Positions 35,854-45,171 of a stretch of DNA of 64,000 nt are shown one piece after another. The position numbers and the translations under genes were made by a program. The first letter of the stretch is position 1; each line of letters opens with the position of its first letter. A model generated the notes under the pieces. That model worked only from the letters and a program-made list of their open reading frames with translations, had not been told where the DNA came from and made no database searches. The stretch spans positions 1,054,001 to 1,118,000 of the forward strand of contig NZ_VWWJ01000001.1 in NCBI RefSeq assembly GCF_011753055.1, read 5' to 3'. Source of the stretch: Burkholderia sp. Ax-1719 (GTDB lineage: Bacteria > Pseudomonadota > Gammaproteobacteria > Burkholderiales > Burkholderiaceae).

Positions 35854-36816
35854 ATGTCAGATCTCACGCCGAGCAGTCCACTTGGCACGAGTCCCCGTTA
35901 TAGCGCGTCCGCGTCCGAGATGAATGTCAGCCTGACGCTGAAATTGGTTTTTGCGGCGGTTCTGTGGGGAGGGACTTTCATTGCGGGACGGGTTGTTGCC
36001 ACTGCCATGCCCCATACCACAGCGGCCTTTGTCCGGTTTTTCATTGCCGCGATCCTCCTCCTCGTCTACGTCAGAAAAAAGGAGGGAGCACTACCCAGGT
36101 TGAGCCGGTCCGAGCTGGCGATCACTGCAGCGTTGGGCTTCACTGGAATCTACCTGTACAACATGTTCTTCCTCGCCGCGCTCACAACCATGGCGGCCGG
36201 TCGTACCGCCCTTTTTGTATCGCTGTGTCCAATCGTGACAGCGCTTCTCGCCTGCGTCTTCTTCAGGGAGCGACTCGGCCTGCTTCGATGGACTGGCATC
36301 GCGATTGCGTTGATCGGAACAATGGTCGTCATTACCCGAGGCGGCCTCTTCAATCTCACTCACGACGGCGCCACCTCGTTTGGCGTTGGCGAACTGATGA
36401 TGTGTTTGGCCGTCGTCGCGTGGGCTGCTTATACGCTCATCTCCCGAAAAGCCGTGCGGACGCTTACACCTATGACTGCGACGATGTGCGCTTCACTTTG
36501 GGGCCTGGTATTTCTCTTGCCGGGCACGCTTGCTGAAGTGCTCGCAATCCGTTGGACGGCGATCTCAATGTCCGCGTGGGCCGCCATCATCTATCTCGGA
36601 ACCTTCGGTACGGTGGTGCCGTTGGTTTGGTATTACGAGGGTGTCAAAGTAATTGGACCTTCTCGTACCGCCGTTTTCACAAATCTCAATGCGGTATTCG
36701 GCGTCCTGCTCGCGGCACTGATCCTGCGCGAGCCTATTCTCGCTTCGATGCTCGTTGGCGGCGCAATCACCGGCATAGGCGTTGCGCTTGCCAATAAAGT
36801 CCGAAAACGCCTCTAA
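35854..36816 (+). CDS. EamA/DMT-family transporter
   Basis: The ATG at 35854 has GGAG eight bases upstream, so it replaces a longer frame from 35725. The 320-residue product shows ten hydrophobic helices in two five-helix EamA repeats; the first begins LVFAAVLWGGTFIAGR and the second begins near WAAYTLISRK. DMT-family carriers usually export amino acids or other small metabolites from the cytoplasm. The divergent LysR gene is its likely regulator. The location beside amino-acid catabolic genes suggests an amino-acid-related substrate, which is inference. Confidence 0.92.
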   Translation: MSDLTPSSPLGTSPRYSASASEMNVSLTLKLVFAAVLWGGTFIAGRVVATAMPHTTAAFVRFFIAAILLLVYVRKKEGALPRLSRSELAITAALGFTGIYLYNMFFLAALTTMAAGRTALFVSLCPIVTALLACVFFRERLGLLRWTGIAIALIGTMVVITRGGLFNLTHDGATSFGVGELMMCLAVVAWAAYTLISRKAVRTLTPMTATMCASLWGLVFLLPGTLAEVLAIRWTAISMSAWAAIIYLGTFGTVVPLVWYYEGVKVIGPSRTAVFTNLNAVFGVLLAALILREPILASMLVGGAITGIGVALANKVRKRL

Positions 36817-36924
36817 CTGGAAGTTTTCTTGAAAAAGACGATGCTTTGAAACTGAGGGACCGATACGGCGCGTCCCTTATGTCTTCGGGGGCGTACTCTA
36901 TCCCTCGAACTAGCGTCCGAGTGA

Positions 36925-37362
36925 TCACCGTTTGTACCTCATCGAATCGAGGACAAAGCAGGTCGTGATGTTCTGCACCACATCCATTGCACTGAGCGCC
37001 GCCCATATCTCGCTAATGCGCTCGTGCGATGCGGCCTATATGTGCACTAGCAGGTCGACCTCCCCGCTCAGCACCGCACAGTCGCGTATCTCGGCGAATC
37101 GCTCAAGCGCAGAGAGTACAACCGCACCGCTCATCCGGTCTTTGCGGTGGACCAGCATCACGGCTCGCACCGGTGCTGCCACTTCGGGCAACGCAAGCCG
37201 TATCGTGTAGCCTGTAACTATCTTCCGCGCCCCCAATCTATCAGCTCAGTGGCGAACGGCTTGCCGCGACGAGCCAATCCGGTCAGCCAGCTCTGCAAGC
37301 GGAATTTGTGCATCGCCACATAAAGCGTCAATAATCCTCCGGTCGATGCTATCGATTTTCAT
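36925..37362 (-). pseudogene. Lrp/AsnC-family regulator, broken by two stop codons
   Basis: One reading frame encodes a nearly full Lrp/AsnC protein: MKIDSIDRRIIDALCGDAQI with HTH region LAELADRIGSSRQAVRH, then an in-frame TGA where an Arg codon is expected, then TGYTIRLALPE and the ligand-binding (RAM) part, a second in-frame TAG after VDLLVHI, and the normal C-terminus (SHERISEIWAALSAMDVVQ). About 146 codons is the usual length. Both lesions are single-base substitutions. The gene is probably dead; it may once have regulated the transporter or the catabolic cluster. Confidence 0.8.
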
Positions 37363-37452
37363 TGCACCGATCGTCGCTTGTTCGTAGGCCATCCAAAGAT
37401 CGAGTATCCCCTCATTCCCCGCACCCTCTATCTTCAGCGTTATCACGCGGCT

Positions 37453-37740
37453 TCAAGACCGCAGCACATTCAGCTTTGCACGGTCATAAGCATCGGCCAA
37501 CGCTATGCAAAAGCGCGCGTCGTGCGGCGCCAGCGGAAGCCCGGTGCCAAGGTGCACCTTGCTCATCCACGCGAGCGGCTACTTCACCGGAGTTGGATTC
37601 GCTTCGGCAAACAACGCACTGTGCAGTTCGATAAGGGCAGGCTGCAACGTACGTGTCATTGCAACATCCACAGCGAGCGCAGCGTCACGAAGCGCGGCCA
37701 TTACGCTCGGCATCACGAAAATGCTACCGCTACTGCCCAT
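37453..37740 (-). pseudogene. C-terminal fragment of a DapA/aldolase-family gene
   Basis: The frame reads GSIFVMPSVMAALRDAALA, then LQPALIELHSALFAEANPTPVK, an in-frame TAG, then LGTGLPLAPHDAR and a terminal helix. This matches the end of dihydrodipicolinate synthase/N-acetylneuraminate lyase family proteins (…FAEPNPAPVKYALARLG…RLPLVPL…). The first two thirds are missing, replaced by an ABC ATPase fragment in another frame. It is a remnant. Confidence 0.65.
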
Positions 37741-37744
37741 CAGT

Positions 37745-37870
37745 ATTAGGAGCGCCAGCGAGTGAACGCATAGCTTTCAGAACTTCTCCGACGAGTTCCG
37801 GGTCAAGCGCTGATGCCGGCTCATCGAACAGCATCACTTCCGGATCTGTCGCAAGCGCGAGAACTCGCTA
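37745..37870 (-). pseudogene. Fragment of an amino-acid ABC transporter ATPase
   Basis: About 40 codons read [20 protein letters not shown] followed by [14 protein letters not shown], the Walker B and D-loop region of polar amino-acid ABC ATPases (GlnQ/HisP type). The Walker A part and the rest are absent. The fragment runs directly into the DapA-like remnant, so a deletion joined the two genes. Confidence 0.7.
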
Positions 37871-37884
37871 GCGCATTAAGCACC

Positions 37885-37977
37885 TCACGAAACTTCGACG
37901 GTCCGATGCGCGACGCCCGCGATACGCTGGGCAGCAGCCTCTACATCGGCATAGGTAGGAAGTTCGAATACAGTCAT
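37885..37977 (-). pseudogene. N-terminal fragment of a threonine/serine-dehydratase-like gene
   Basis: Thirty codons from an ATG at 37977 read MTVFELPTYADVEAAAQRIA then GVAHRT and a TGA soon after. This matches the start of PLP threonine dehydratase-family enzymes (…YDDVxAAAxRIxGxAHRTPV…). The rest is lost. It lies just downstream of the ornithine-cyclodeaminase-family gene, as if the two were once one operon. Confidence 0.6.
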
Positions 37978-38003
37978 TGGAAAAACGATCCTTTATTGGG
38001 CCA

Positions 38004-38975
38004 CTACCATGGCCAGTCAATGGACGTTCCTGCACCCGTGTGAAGTGCATGCTCATAGAGATAGCGCGCTACAGTCAAATCTTGGAGTGCGAGTCCGGTC
38101 ATGTCGAACACAGTAATGTCCGCATTCGAGCGTTCGACCTTAACCTTGCCAGACAGAACATCACCGATCTCTGTACATGGCAATTCTGGCGCCCACTGAC
38201 ATTCGCCGATGCTACGCGCCTGCTCCCGGTCGTCGACGAAGATGAGTGATCGCTCCAGAATCCCTTCAGGAAGCTCACGCTTTCCTGCCGTATCGGCACC
38301 TACGCACGTCAGATGCGTGCCGGATTGGACCGCGTCTGCATCAAAAAGTGCGCCGCCTCCGGGAGTCGCAGTAATCACAACGTCGCTGCTGGCGACTGCG
38401 TCGTTTCGGTCCCAGGCAACGCTGATTGAACAGCGCTTGGCAAACGCCCTTTCGAAATCTTCATCTGTATCGCCCGTTACACTGACATATTGAACGACAC
38501 ATCGGCGTTGCAACATGGTCAATGCATAGTGCAACTGCACTTTCGCCTGCACGCCAGTTCCGAAAACGCAGATGCGCGAACTATCTGGACGCGCGAACTG
38601 TTGGAGGCCCAATCCACCGGCGGCACCCGTGCGAGCAGTCGTGATAGCGTTGCCATCCATAATGCACAAAGGCCGGCCAGTGTTGGGATCGAAAAGTGCA
38701 ACGGTCGCCTGATGAGGCTCGCCACCCTTAGTCCTATTGCTGGGCCAAAAACCCGCAGCTTTGAAACCAAGCAAATCCTGACTGGCGATGTCCCCGGACT
38801 TGATTCCGAAAACGGCACCCGTGTGAAGCTTTTCTCGGACGACGGGAAATACACGGCCTGCCCGTTGGCTATGGAGAACGAAGGCTTCGCGAACTGCGTT
38901 CAGCACTTGCTCGCCGCGAAGAGCAGGATCAATGACATCCCGATTGAGAAGAAGGAGTTTGGCGTCTGTAGGCAT
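38004..38975 (-). CDS. Ornithine cyclodeaminase/mu-crystallin family dehydrogenase
   Basis: The 323-residue protein carries the family's Rossmann site (CVFGTGVQAKVQLHY, about 138-152), KSGDIASQDLLGFKAAGF near residue 60 and ITTARTGAAGGL before the NAD site. Members include ornithine cyclodeaminase, alanine dehydrogenase and iminosuccinate reductase. Its neighbours (dehydratase-like fragment, dicarboxylate symporter, two asparaginases, DSD1-type enzyme) suggest an imino acid/aspartate substrate, for example iminosuccinate reduction as by BhcD. This is inference. ATG 38975 is used; TTG 38984 is possible. The gene ends 27 bases before the dehydratase fragment. Confidence 0.88.
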   Translation of the reverse strand: MPTDAKLLLLNRDVIDPALRGEQVLNAVREAFVLHSQRAGRVFPVVREKLHTGAVFGIKSGDIASQDLLGFKAAGFWPSNRTKGGEPHQATVALFDPNTGRPLCIMDGNAITTARTGAAGGLGLQQFARPDSSRICVFGTGVQAKVQLHYALTMLQRRCVVQYVSVTGDTDEDFERAFAKRCSISVAWDRNDAVASSDVVITATPGGGALFDADAVQSGTHLTCVGADTAGKRELPEGILERSLIFVDDREQARSIGECQWAPELPCTEIGDVLSGKVKVERSNADITVFDMTGLALQDLTVARYLYEHALHTGAGTSIDWPW

Positions 38976-39077
38976 AGGAAACAAAGAGTGCCGATAGCAG
39001 GCTATCGGCGCCGGATTGGATTTAATGGCAAAACATTTTGTCTATTTTTAGATATAACGTCAAGTAATCTGGCGAAC

Positions 39078-40397
39078 TCACGCCGATCGGGCGGAGCTAT
39101 AGTCCGAGTCTGGCTCGGCGCCGTCTCCTAGGGCAAGAGCAAACTCTTCCCCCTCCTTCGTCCCGGCGGGCGCCAACTCACCTTCCCATTTTGCGACGAC
39201 TGCGGTGGCAATGCTATTGCCGACAACATTTGTGGCGGTACGCCCCATGTCGAGCACCTGATCGATACCCATGACAAGCAGCAATCCGGCTTCAGGTAGG
39301 TGAAACATTGGCAGGATTGCCGCGACGACCACGAGCGAACCGCGCGGCACGGCCGCCATACCTTTGCTGCTCACCATCAAGATCAGAAGCATCGTGATCT
39401 GCGTACCAATGGGCATGTGAACACCGAACGCCTGTGCAATGAAGATTGCAGCGAACGCCTGGTACACCATCGAGCCGTCGAGGTTGAACGAATAGCCAAG
39501 AGGCAGGACAAAACCGACGAGTCGCTTGCGCACGCCAAATTGCTGAAGCACTTCAGTGAGCTTTGGATAGGCCGCTTCGCTGCTGGCAGTCGAGAACGCG
39601 ATCATCATGGGCTCACGGATGTATTTCAGCAATTCGTTCATCCGGCGGCCCAGAACTAGGCGTCCAGCTACATATAGTGCCGCCCAGAGCGCAAACAATG
39701 CCACATAGAACCAACCTATCAGCTTCCCATATGTGATGACGATGCCTGGGCCCTGCGCGGTTACTGCTGCGGCGATCGCAGTAAAGATCCCGACCGGAGC
39801 GAACAGCATCACAGCGTTCGTTGCGCGAAGCATGACGTCCATGAGTCCGTCGACTGCCTGCTTGAGGAATTCGCCAGGTGCTCCCGGCACCTTGCCAAGC
39901 GCCATCCCAAAGAAGAGTGAAAACACCAGGATCTGCATGATCTGATTGCCCGCCATGGCTTCGATCACACTACTCGGGAACATGTGTGTCAAAAATTCCT
40001 TGAAATTCAGCGCGCTAGTCTGCAGGTTCGTCGTCGCGTCAGCCGGCGGCAACGGCATGTGCAGATGCGCGCCAGGTTCCGCCAGATTCACAAACACCAA
40101 GCCGATTGCGAGCGAGATAAGCGACGCAATGACGAACCAACTGATCGTTTTTCCGCCAATTCGACCAATTGTTTTTGCGCCATCCATGCTCGAAACCCCT
40201 GAGACCAAGGTCGCAAACACAAGCGGTGCAATGATCATCTTGATCAGTCTGAGGAAAATTCCTGTGACGACATTGAAATTCGAAGCAATTGCTTTCGCAG
40301 TAGCATCATCCCTCGAATACTGATTGCACAGATAGCCAACAATCACCCCCAAGACCATGCCGAGCATAATCCAGTGAGAAAGCTTGAGCCTTTTCAT
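39078..40397 (-). CDS. Dicarboxylate/amino acid:cation symporter (DAACS family)
   Basis: The 439-residue product has the GltP/DctA layout: about eight membrane helices, the serine-rich re-entrant loop FSTASSEAAYPK, the NLDGSMVYQA motif, and MGRTATNVVGNSIATA near the end, where substrate and cations bind. It imports aspartate, glutamate or C4-dicarboxylates at the inner membrane with protons or sodium. A GGAGAG ribosome site precedes the ATG. Together with ridA 23 bases downstream of its start and the asparaginase gene further upstream, it probably forms a minus-strand unit for using acidic amino acids. Confidence 0.93.
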   Translation of the reverse strand: MKRLKLSHWIMLGMVLGVIVGYLCNQYSRDDATAKAIASNFNVVTGIFLRLIKMIIAPLVFATLVSGVSSMDGAKTIGRIGGKTISWFVIASLISLAIGLVFVNLAEPGAHLHMPLPPADATTNLQTSALNFKEFLTHMFPSSVIEAMAGNQIMQILVFSLFFGMALGKVPGAPGEFLKQAVDGLMDVMLRATNAVMLFAPVGIFTAIAAAVTAQGPGIVITYGKLIGWFYVALFALWAALYVAGRLVLGRRMNELLKYIREPMMIAFSTASSEAAYPKLTEVLQQFGVRKRLVGFVLPLGYSFNLDGSMVYQAFAAIFIAQAFGVHMPIGTQITMLLILMVSSKGMAAVPRGSLVVVAAILPMFHLPEAGLLLVMGIDQVLDMGRTATNVVGNSIATAVVAKWEGELAPAGTKEGEEFALALGDGAEPDSDYSSARSA

Positions 40398-40420
40398 GAC
40401 TTACTCTCCAGTTCTTCCCT

Positions 40421-40831
40421 TCACGCCTTCGGAGCCAATGCGATGGCTTCCACTTCTACCGCCGCGCCATAGTGCAACGACGACGACTGTGCAACGGCTC
40501 TAGCGGGCCTATGATTGCCTAACCAATCTGCGTAGACCTTGTTGAACGCAGGCCAGTACGCCATATCCGACACAAAGACGCGGACTTGAACAAGACTCTC
40601 TCTCGTAACTCCGACTTCATTCAAGCACGCATCGACGTTCCGTAGAACCTGCTCAGCCTGGGTCTCAAACGAACTTTCGCTCAATGCTTTTCCGTTCTTA
40701 TCGATGGGTAACTGCCCTGACACGAATGCAAGTCCGTTTGCGATACAAACATGCGAATAGTGACCAGCTGGTGGCGTACTGTCGCCGACATTCGTACACG
40801 ATATCGCAACGGATTGGTTGTGATCTATCAC
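40421..40831 (-). CDS. ridA: RidA-family enamine/imine deaminase
   Basis: I place the start at a GTG at 40831 because GGAG lies seven bases before it; an ATG at 40855 has no such site. The 136-residue product has the RidA core: GLAFVSGQLPIDKNG near residue 30, QAEQVLRNVDACL, VRVFVSDMAYWPAFNKVYADW and the terminal RPARA...EVEAIA with the active-site Arg and Glu. RidA hydrolyses reactive 2-aminoacrylate and other imines made by PLP dehydratases. That role fits a neighbourhood of amino-acid dehydratases and imine-forming enzymes. Confidence 0.92.
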   Translation of the reverse strand: MIDHNQSVAISCTNVGDSTPPAGHYSHVCIANGLAFVSGQLPIDKNGKALSESSFETQAEQVLRNVDACLNEVGVTRESLVQVRVFVSDMAYWPAFNKVYADWLGNHRPARAVAQSSSLHYGAAVEVEAIALAPKA

Positions 40832-40937
40832 TTCGCACTCCAAATTAAGTATCATAAAAGTACCAAGGAGGACGATATACAGCGCAATGGACTTGCTGCG
40901 GAAAGCCGTTCCTAGGTACCCCGCTCGCTAACGAAGG

Positions 40938-42065
40938 TTAGTAAGTCGCATTGAAGGCTTTCTGCACTGCATCCGGTGACGTAATTCCATTGCCGATAAG
41001 CAGTTGCGTGAGCAGGCGCGACTTCTGCGGATTCAGATCATATGAGGCTACGAAGCCACTCTTATCGTCCGTGACTTCAACGTTACGATTGACGAAGCCC
41101 GATCCCACGCGGGTCGAACGAACAACGACAACCCCTTTCCCTACCGCTGCCTCCATCGCTGCGAGTGCTGCCTTTGAAGCGTTTCCGTCTCCCATTCCTG
41201 CCACGACGATTCCCTTCGCGCCATCGCGCACTGCGTCATCGATCTGCTGGGCGTCCATATCGGCGTGACTGTAGACAACTTCGACACGCGGAAGTCCACC
41301 GTCTGGGACCCGGAGCACAGTCTTATCGGGTGCGGGCGTCGGATTCAGGTAGCGCACGGAAGCCGGGTCGACGAAGCCAAGCGGCGCGCCGTTTGGATCC
41401 CGGAACGTCTCGACAGTCGTGCTATTGGTTTTGGTTGCCCAACGTGCGCCGTGAATCACGTCATTCATCACGATGAGGACGCCTCGATTCTTCGACTGTG
41501 GACTGGCGGCGACTTCAACGGCTTCATACAAGTTGCCCGGACCATCTGCGCTATTCGCACCGCCGGATCGCATTGATCCAACGAGGACTACAGGCTTTCC
41601 TGCAGGCAGCACGTTATCGAGGAAGAACGCCGTTTCCTCCATCGTGTCAGTACCGTGGGTAATAACGACAGCGTCGGCTTCATTCCGATCGAAGGCTTGC
41701 TTGATCCGACTTGCCAGCCGATACCAAATCTTGCTGGTCATATCCTGGGAGCCAATATTCGAAATCTGCTCCGCGTTGATGGACGCGATCTTACCGAGAC
41801 CTGAGACATTCGCGACAAGTTGCTCGCCAGTGATACCGCCTGCGTTGTAGCCGATTGCTGAGCGCGGATCAGGCGTGCTCGCGATGGTGCCACCAGTTGC
41901 AAGCACCAGAATACGCGGCAAATGCTTTGCCGTTTCGTTCGACGGGATAGAAGCTGCCAGTTGCGGTTCGACGGCTTCAGCGAGTTGACTTCCTGCTGAG
42001 GCGGCAATGAGTGCGGCTGCCATGACTCGCAGCGCTACAACCCGACGTGCATTCTCTAATTTCAT
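40938..42065 (-). CDS. Type II (exported) L-asparaginase
   Basis: A 30-residue signal peptide (…RVMAAALIAASAGSQLAEA) leads into the asparaginase fold. The two signature sites are present: LATGGTIAST (about 55-64, catalytic Thr) and VVITHGTDTMEETAFF (about 135-150, catalytic Thr-Asp). The enzyme hydrolyses periplasmic asparagine (and perhaps glutamine) to aspartate and ammonia; the symporter just downstream could import the aspartate. GGAG precedes the ATG. It is divergent from the DauR-like regulator, with 159 bases between starts. Confidence 0.93.
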   Translation of the reverse strand: MKLENARRVVALRVMAAALIAASAGSQLAEAVEPQLAASIPSNETAKHLPRILVLATGGTIASTPDPRSAIGYNAGGITGEQLVANVSGLGKIASINAEQISNIGSQDMTSKIWYRLASRIKQAFDRNEADAVVITHGTDTMEETAFFLDNVLPAGKPVVLVGSMRSGGANSADGPGNLYEAVEVAASPQSKNRGVLIVMNDVIHGARWATKTNSTTVETFRDPNGAPLGFVDPASVRYLNPTPAPDKTVLRVPDGGLPRVEVVYSHADMDAQQIDDAVRDGAKGIVVAGMGDGNASKAALAAMEAAVGKGVVVVRSTRVGSGFVNRNVEVTDDKSGFVASYDLNPQKSRLLTQLLIGNGITSPDAVQKAFNATY

Positions 42066-42224
42066 AGCGATTGCTCCTTGTTGGAAAAGTGGACTAACCT
42101 TGCTAAAGAGCTAGACGAATTATCTATTTCTATACGTTTAGTACAATAAGGGAAGTTGCCAGGTTCATCTAGTCGACAAAAAAAAAGCCTATACAATGTG
42201 ACCAAATCTAGATGAAGCGTCCAA

Positions 42225-42857
42225 ATGCCAAAAAGTAAGCTAACCGACGAACAGCAGGTAATCCTTGACCAGGTCGAGCAGATCGCAGCTGGGCTGGGCG
42301 AAACCCTGGCTCCGTTCACAGAGGTTGTGGTGCACGATCTGCGCTCCCCGAAACATGCGATTCTCGCCATTCACAACAACCTTTCCGGCCGGAAGGTGGG
42401 CGATCCGGCAACAGAGCTCGGGCTCGCTCGCCTTGCAGACGACGAGTATCCGCAGGTTATTGCGAATTACGCGAACCAGCTAAAAGATGGGCGTCGTGCA
42501 AAAAGCACGTCAATTGGAATCAAGGATTCCTCTGGACACTACTTCGCAGCGCTCTGCCTGAACGTTGACGTCACCTTGTTTCGCAACCTATCGACGTTGC
42601 TGGAACAGTTTTCAGTGCCGAAGAGCGAGGTGACCAAGGAGTCGCTCGACCCATCGAGTGCAGAAGCGCTCCGAGAGCGCATCGACCGCTTCGCAATCGG
42701 TCTCGCGACGACGCCACAGGCGCTACGGACGGAAGAGCGCAAAACGTTGATGAAAGCGCTTCGGGATGAGGGCTATCTGGATATACGCAGATCGATGGAA
42801 ACCGTCGCCCAATATCTAGGTGTATCGCGTGCGACGGTCTACAACGACTCAAGATAA
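42225..42857 (+). CDS. DauR/YheO-type regulator (PAS-like plus HTH)
   Basis: The 210-residue protein has a YheO-like PAS domain (about 15-125, with EVVVHDLRSPKHAILAIHNN) and a C-terminal HTH of the DauR type (RSMETVAQYLGVSRATVYNDSR, at the very end). DauR in Pseudomonas represses D-amino-acid (D-arginine) catabolism genes; other members regulate amino-acid use. It is divergent from the exported asparaginase and next to a DSD1-type enzyme, so it probably controls this cluster. The inducer is unknown, but a D- or hydroxy-amino acid would fit. Confidence 0.88.
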   Translation: MPKSKLTDEQQVILDQVEQIAAGLGETLAPFTEVVVHDLRSPKHAILAIHNNLSGRKVGDPATELGLARLADDEYPQVIANYANQLKDGRRAKSTSIGIKDSSGHYFAALCLNVDVTLFRNLSTLLEQFSVPKSEVTKESLDPSSAEALRERIDRFAIGLATTPQALRTEERKTLMKALRDEGYLDIRRSMETVAQYLGVSRATVYNDSR

Positions 42858-42906
42858 GCAGAGCGCCGCCAGCACGCGGCACCTGATCTCAAGATTTTCT
42901 AGTGAC

Positions 42907-44037
42907 TCACCAGCCGTAGAAGCGGGGCCATGCTGCCGTTGAACCGTCTGTGCCTACGGCTTGGTACTCAGGATGCTGGGCACCTGTCGCGCACGCATGA
43001 TTCGGAAGAATCCGCAAACGCGTGCCGATCGGAAAAGCGCTCGCGATATCGGTGGTCACCCCGTTCACACACGACACGATACCGTGCTCTTGATTGGCGC
43101 TGCTCACCACGTAATCGTCGAGCACCATGCCATCCTCAGTACAGACCTGACCGTAGCCAAAGTCACGCAACTGTCGTTGTGTTCCACGGTCCCGGCTCAT
43201 CGCCATCCACCCTGCGTCGACAATCGCCCAGCCCTTGTCTTCCTGATGACCGATGACAGTTGTCAATACAGAAAGCGCAATGTCGGAAAGTTCGCAGACA
43301 CCAACGTTATGCATGACGAGATCAAACATCACGTAGACACCAGCACGAACCTCCGTCACGCCTTCGAGATGCTCAGCGGTCAATGCCGTAGGTGTCGAGC
43401 CAATACTTACAACTGGGCACGGCAATCCTGACGCTCGCAGTCGCTCAGCAGCACGCACGGTCCTGCTGCGCTCCTGTTCTGCAATCTTCAGCAGAGCTTC
43501 ATGCGTGTTGTATTCATAGCTTGAACCTGCATGAGCCAGTACACCTGACAAGGTCATCCCTCCGTCTACGAGTGCCTGGCCCACGTTAATGAGCAGATCA
43601 TCGTCCGGCTCGATCCCTGAACGATGCCCATCAACGTCAACTTCAATCAAGACTTCGAAACGCTCGTCATGCTCTCGTCCGAATGCTGAGACAGCATATG
43701 CAGCCTGCAGGTTGTCGACGACAATCTTGAGGTCGCATCCCTGGCGGCGGAGCAGGAGCGCTTGCGGTAACTTCGTTGGGACCATGCCGACGGCGTAGAC
43801 GATGTCGCGGACACCACTGGCAAAAAATTGCTCAGCCTCCTTGAGAGTAGACACCGTGATTCCTTTCGCGCCAGCAGCGATCTGGGCCTCAACGACCTCG
43901 CGGCACTTCGTCGTTTTGACGTGCGGGCGGAAATTGACGCCGAGACGATCGAGGTGTGTCTGCATCCGGTCGATGTTGCGATTCATGCGCTCGCGATCAA
44001 TCAGCGCGGCCGGCGTATTCAGGGTATGAACATTCAT
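42907..44037 (-). CDS. DSD1-type PLP enzyme (D-serine dehydratase-like / 3-hydroxyaspartate aldolase family)
   Basis: GGAGG lies eight bases before the ATG at 44037; an earlier TTG is less likely. The 376-residue enzyme has an alanine-racemase-type barrel: FRPHVKTTKC (about 37-46) gives the PLP lysine, then LIEVDVDGHRSG and a C-terminal beta domain. PNHACATGAQH (near residue 350) gives the His and Cys that bind the metal in the DSD1 family. Members act on D-serine, D-threonine or D-threo-3-hydroxyaspartate as dehydratase or aldolase. The neighbours argue for an aspartate-related hydroxy acid. The exact reaction cannot be read from sequence. Confidence 0.85.
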   Translation of the reverse strand: MNVHTLNTPAALIDRERMNRNIDRMQTHLDRLGVNFRPHVKTTKCREVVEAQIAAGAKGITVSTLKEAEQFFASGVRDIVYAVGMVPTKLPQALLLRRQGCDLKIVVDNLQAAYAVSAFGREHDERFEVLIEVDVDGHRSGIEPDDDLLINVGQALVDGGMTLSGVLAHAGSSYEYNTHEALLKIAEQERSRTVRAAERLRASGLPCPVVSIGSTPTALTAEHLEGVTEVRAGVYVMFDLVMHNVGVCELSDIALSVLTTVIGHQEDKGWAIVDAGWMAMSRDRGTQRQLRDFGYGQVCTEDGMVLDDYVVSSANQEHGIVSCVNGVTTDIASAFPIGTRLRILPNHACATGAQHPEYQAVGTDGSTAAWPRFYGW

Positions 44038-44162
44038 GCGATATGCCTCCAAGGTGCTTTTTCGTGCGGGAACTATAAAGCAACATGATTACCCTGCGTT
44101 TAACCAACCGATAATCCTGCATTAAACTGTATTAAATTCTTCGCGCTTTCCTAAATGTATTC

Positions 44163-45077
44163 TCATTTGCGAGACCGCCAAGGCGCGGGATCAAGAAACG
44201 CTTTAGCAGCTTCCAGAAATACCCGTTGCCTCACCGACATTCCCGTGCGTGATGGGAGCAAGGCGGTCACCGGAGCGGCCGGCAGACTCCAGTCCGGCAA
44301 GAGCCGTACCAATTTGCCGCTGGCCAGCAAATGCGCGACATCCCATTCAGAGCGCTCGACGATACCTAACCCGGCGAGTGCCCATTCGGTAATCACGGTC
44401 CCATCATTCGTCGATAAGGCCCCCGCCACCCGGAATACTGTCGTTCGGCGGGGATCGCTCGCAAGTGAAAATCGCCAGCGAGGCAAGTCTTCATCGTTTT
44501 CTCTCAAACCGATGCAGTCATAGTCGGCCAGGTCGGAAGGCTGCGTGATAGCCCGCATTCGTCGTACGTATGCGGGACTGGCGCATAGCAGACGTTCATT
44601 CGGCGCCAGTGGGTATCCCACCCACGATGATGACTTGAGGCTACCCACATGAATGACTAGATCTGCGCTCGATGCGTTCGCTAGAGGACTTTCTGACAGG
44701 TGCAGGGAAACCTCCAGTTCGGGATGTGCGCAATGAACTTCACGTACCATCTGCGCGACGTACATCCGCCCGAATCCGAATGGAGCAACGACTCGGAGCG
44801 AACCCGCAACCTGGCCTTGCCCACCGGTAATATGCGCCGGCAAAGCCTCGATCTGCTCGAGTATCAGAATCGCCTCCTGCAGCATTCTGTCGCCCTCTTC
44901 TGTTAGCGAAATGCCCCTCGCCTTGCGCACTGCCAAACGCACTCCGAGTCGATCCTCCATCCGCTGCAACCTAACTGTGACCGCTGGGGGCGTGAGATTA
45001 AGCAACTGTGCTGCTGCTGCCAGCGAACGGGATGCACCAACCGCCCGGATCAAGCGTAGATCTTCCAGATCGACCAT
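44163..45077 (-). CDS. LysR-family transcriptional regulator
   Basis: The 304-residue product starts MVDLEDLRLIRAVGASRSLA and has the LysR winged helix (PPAVTVRLQRMEDRLGVRL near 30-50) and an effector domain containing YVAQMVREV and CASPAYVRR, as in the GcvA/DsdC-like group. It is 125 bases upstream of the DSD1-type gene on the same strand and divergent from the cytosolic asparaginase with 94 bases between starts, so both are plausible targets. TTAA-centred repeats occur in the control regions around it. Confidence 0.9.
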   Translation of the reverse strand: MVDLEDLRLIRAVGASRSLAAAAQLLNLTPPAVTVRLQRMEDRLGVRLAVRKARGISLTEEGDRMLQEAILILEQIEALPAHITGGQGQVAGSLRVVAPFGFGRMYVAQMVREVHCAHPELEVSLHLSESPLANASSADLVIHVGSLKSSSWVGYPLAPNERLLCASPAYVRRMRAITQPSDLADYDCIGLRENDEDLPRWRFSLASDPRRTTVFRVAGALSTNDGTVITEWALAGLGIVERSEWDVAHLLASGKLVRLLPDWSLPAAPVTALLPSRTGMSVRQRVFLEAAKAFLDPAPWRSRK

Positions 45078-45171
45078 TTAAACCTTCTTAACGTTGGATT
45101 TATCTAGCATTAAGCGCAATCTTACGCCCAAGCTTTATATTCGTCTCAGTTAATTCGGCAGGAGTGAGCAG

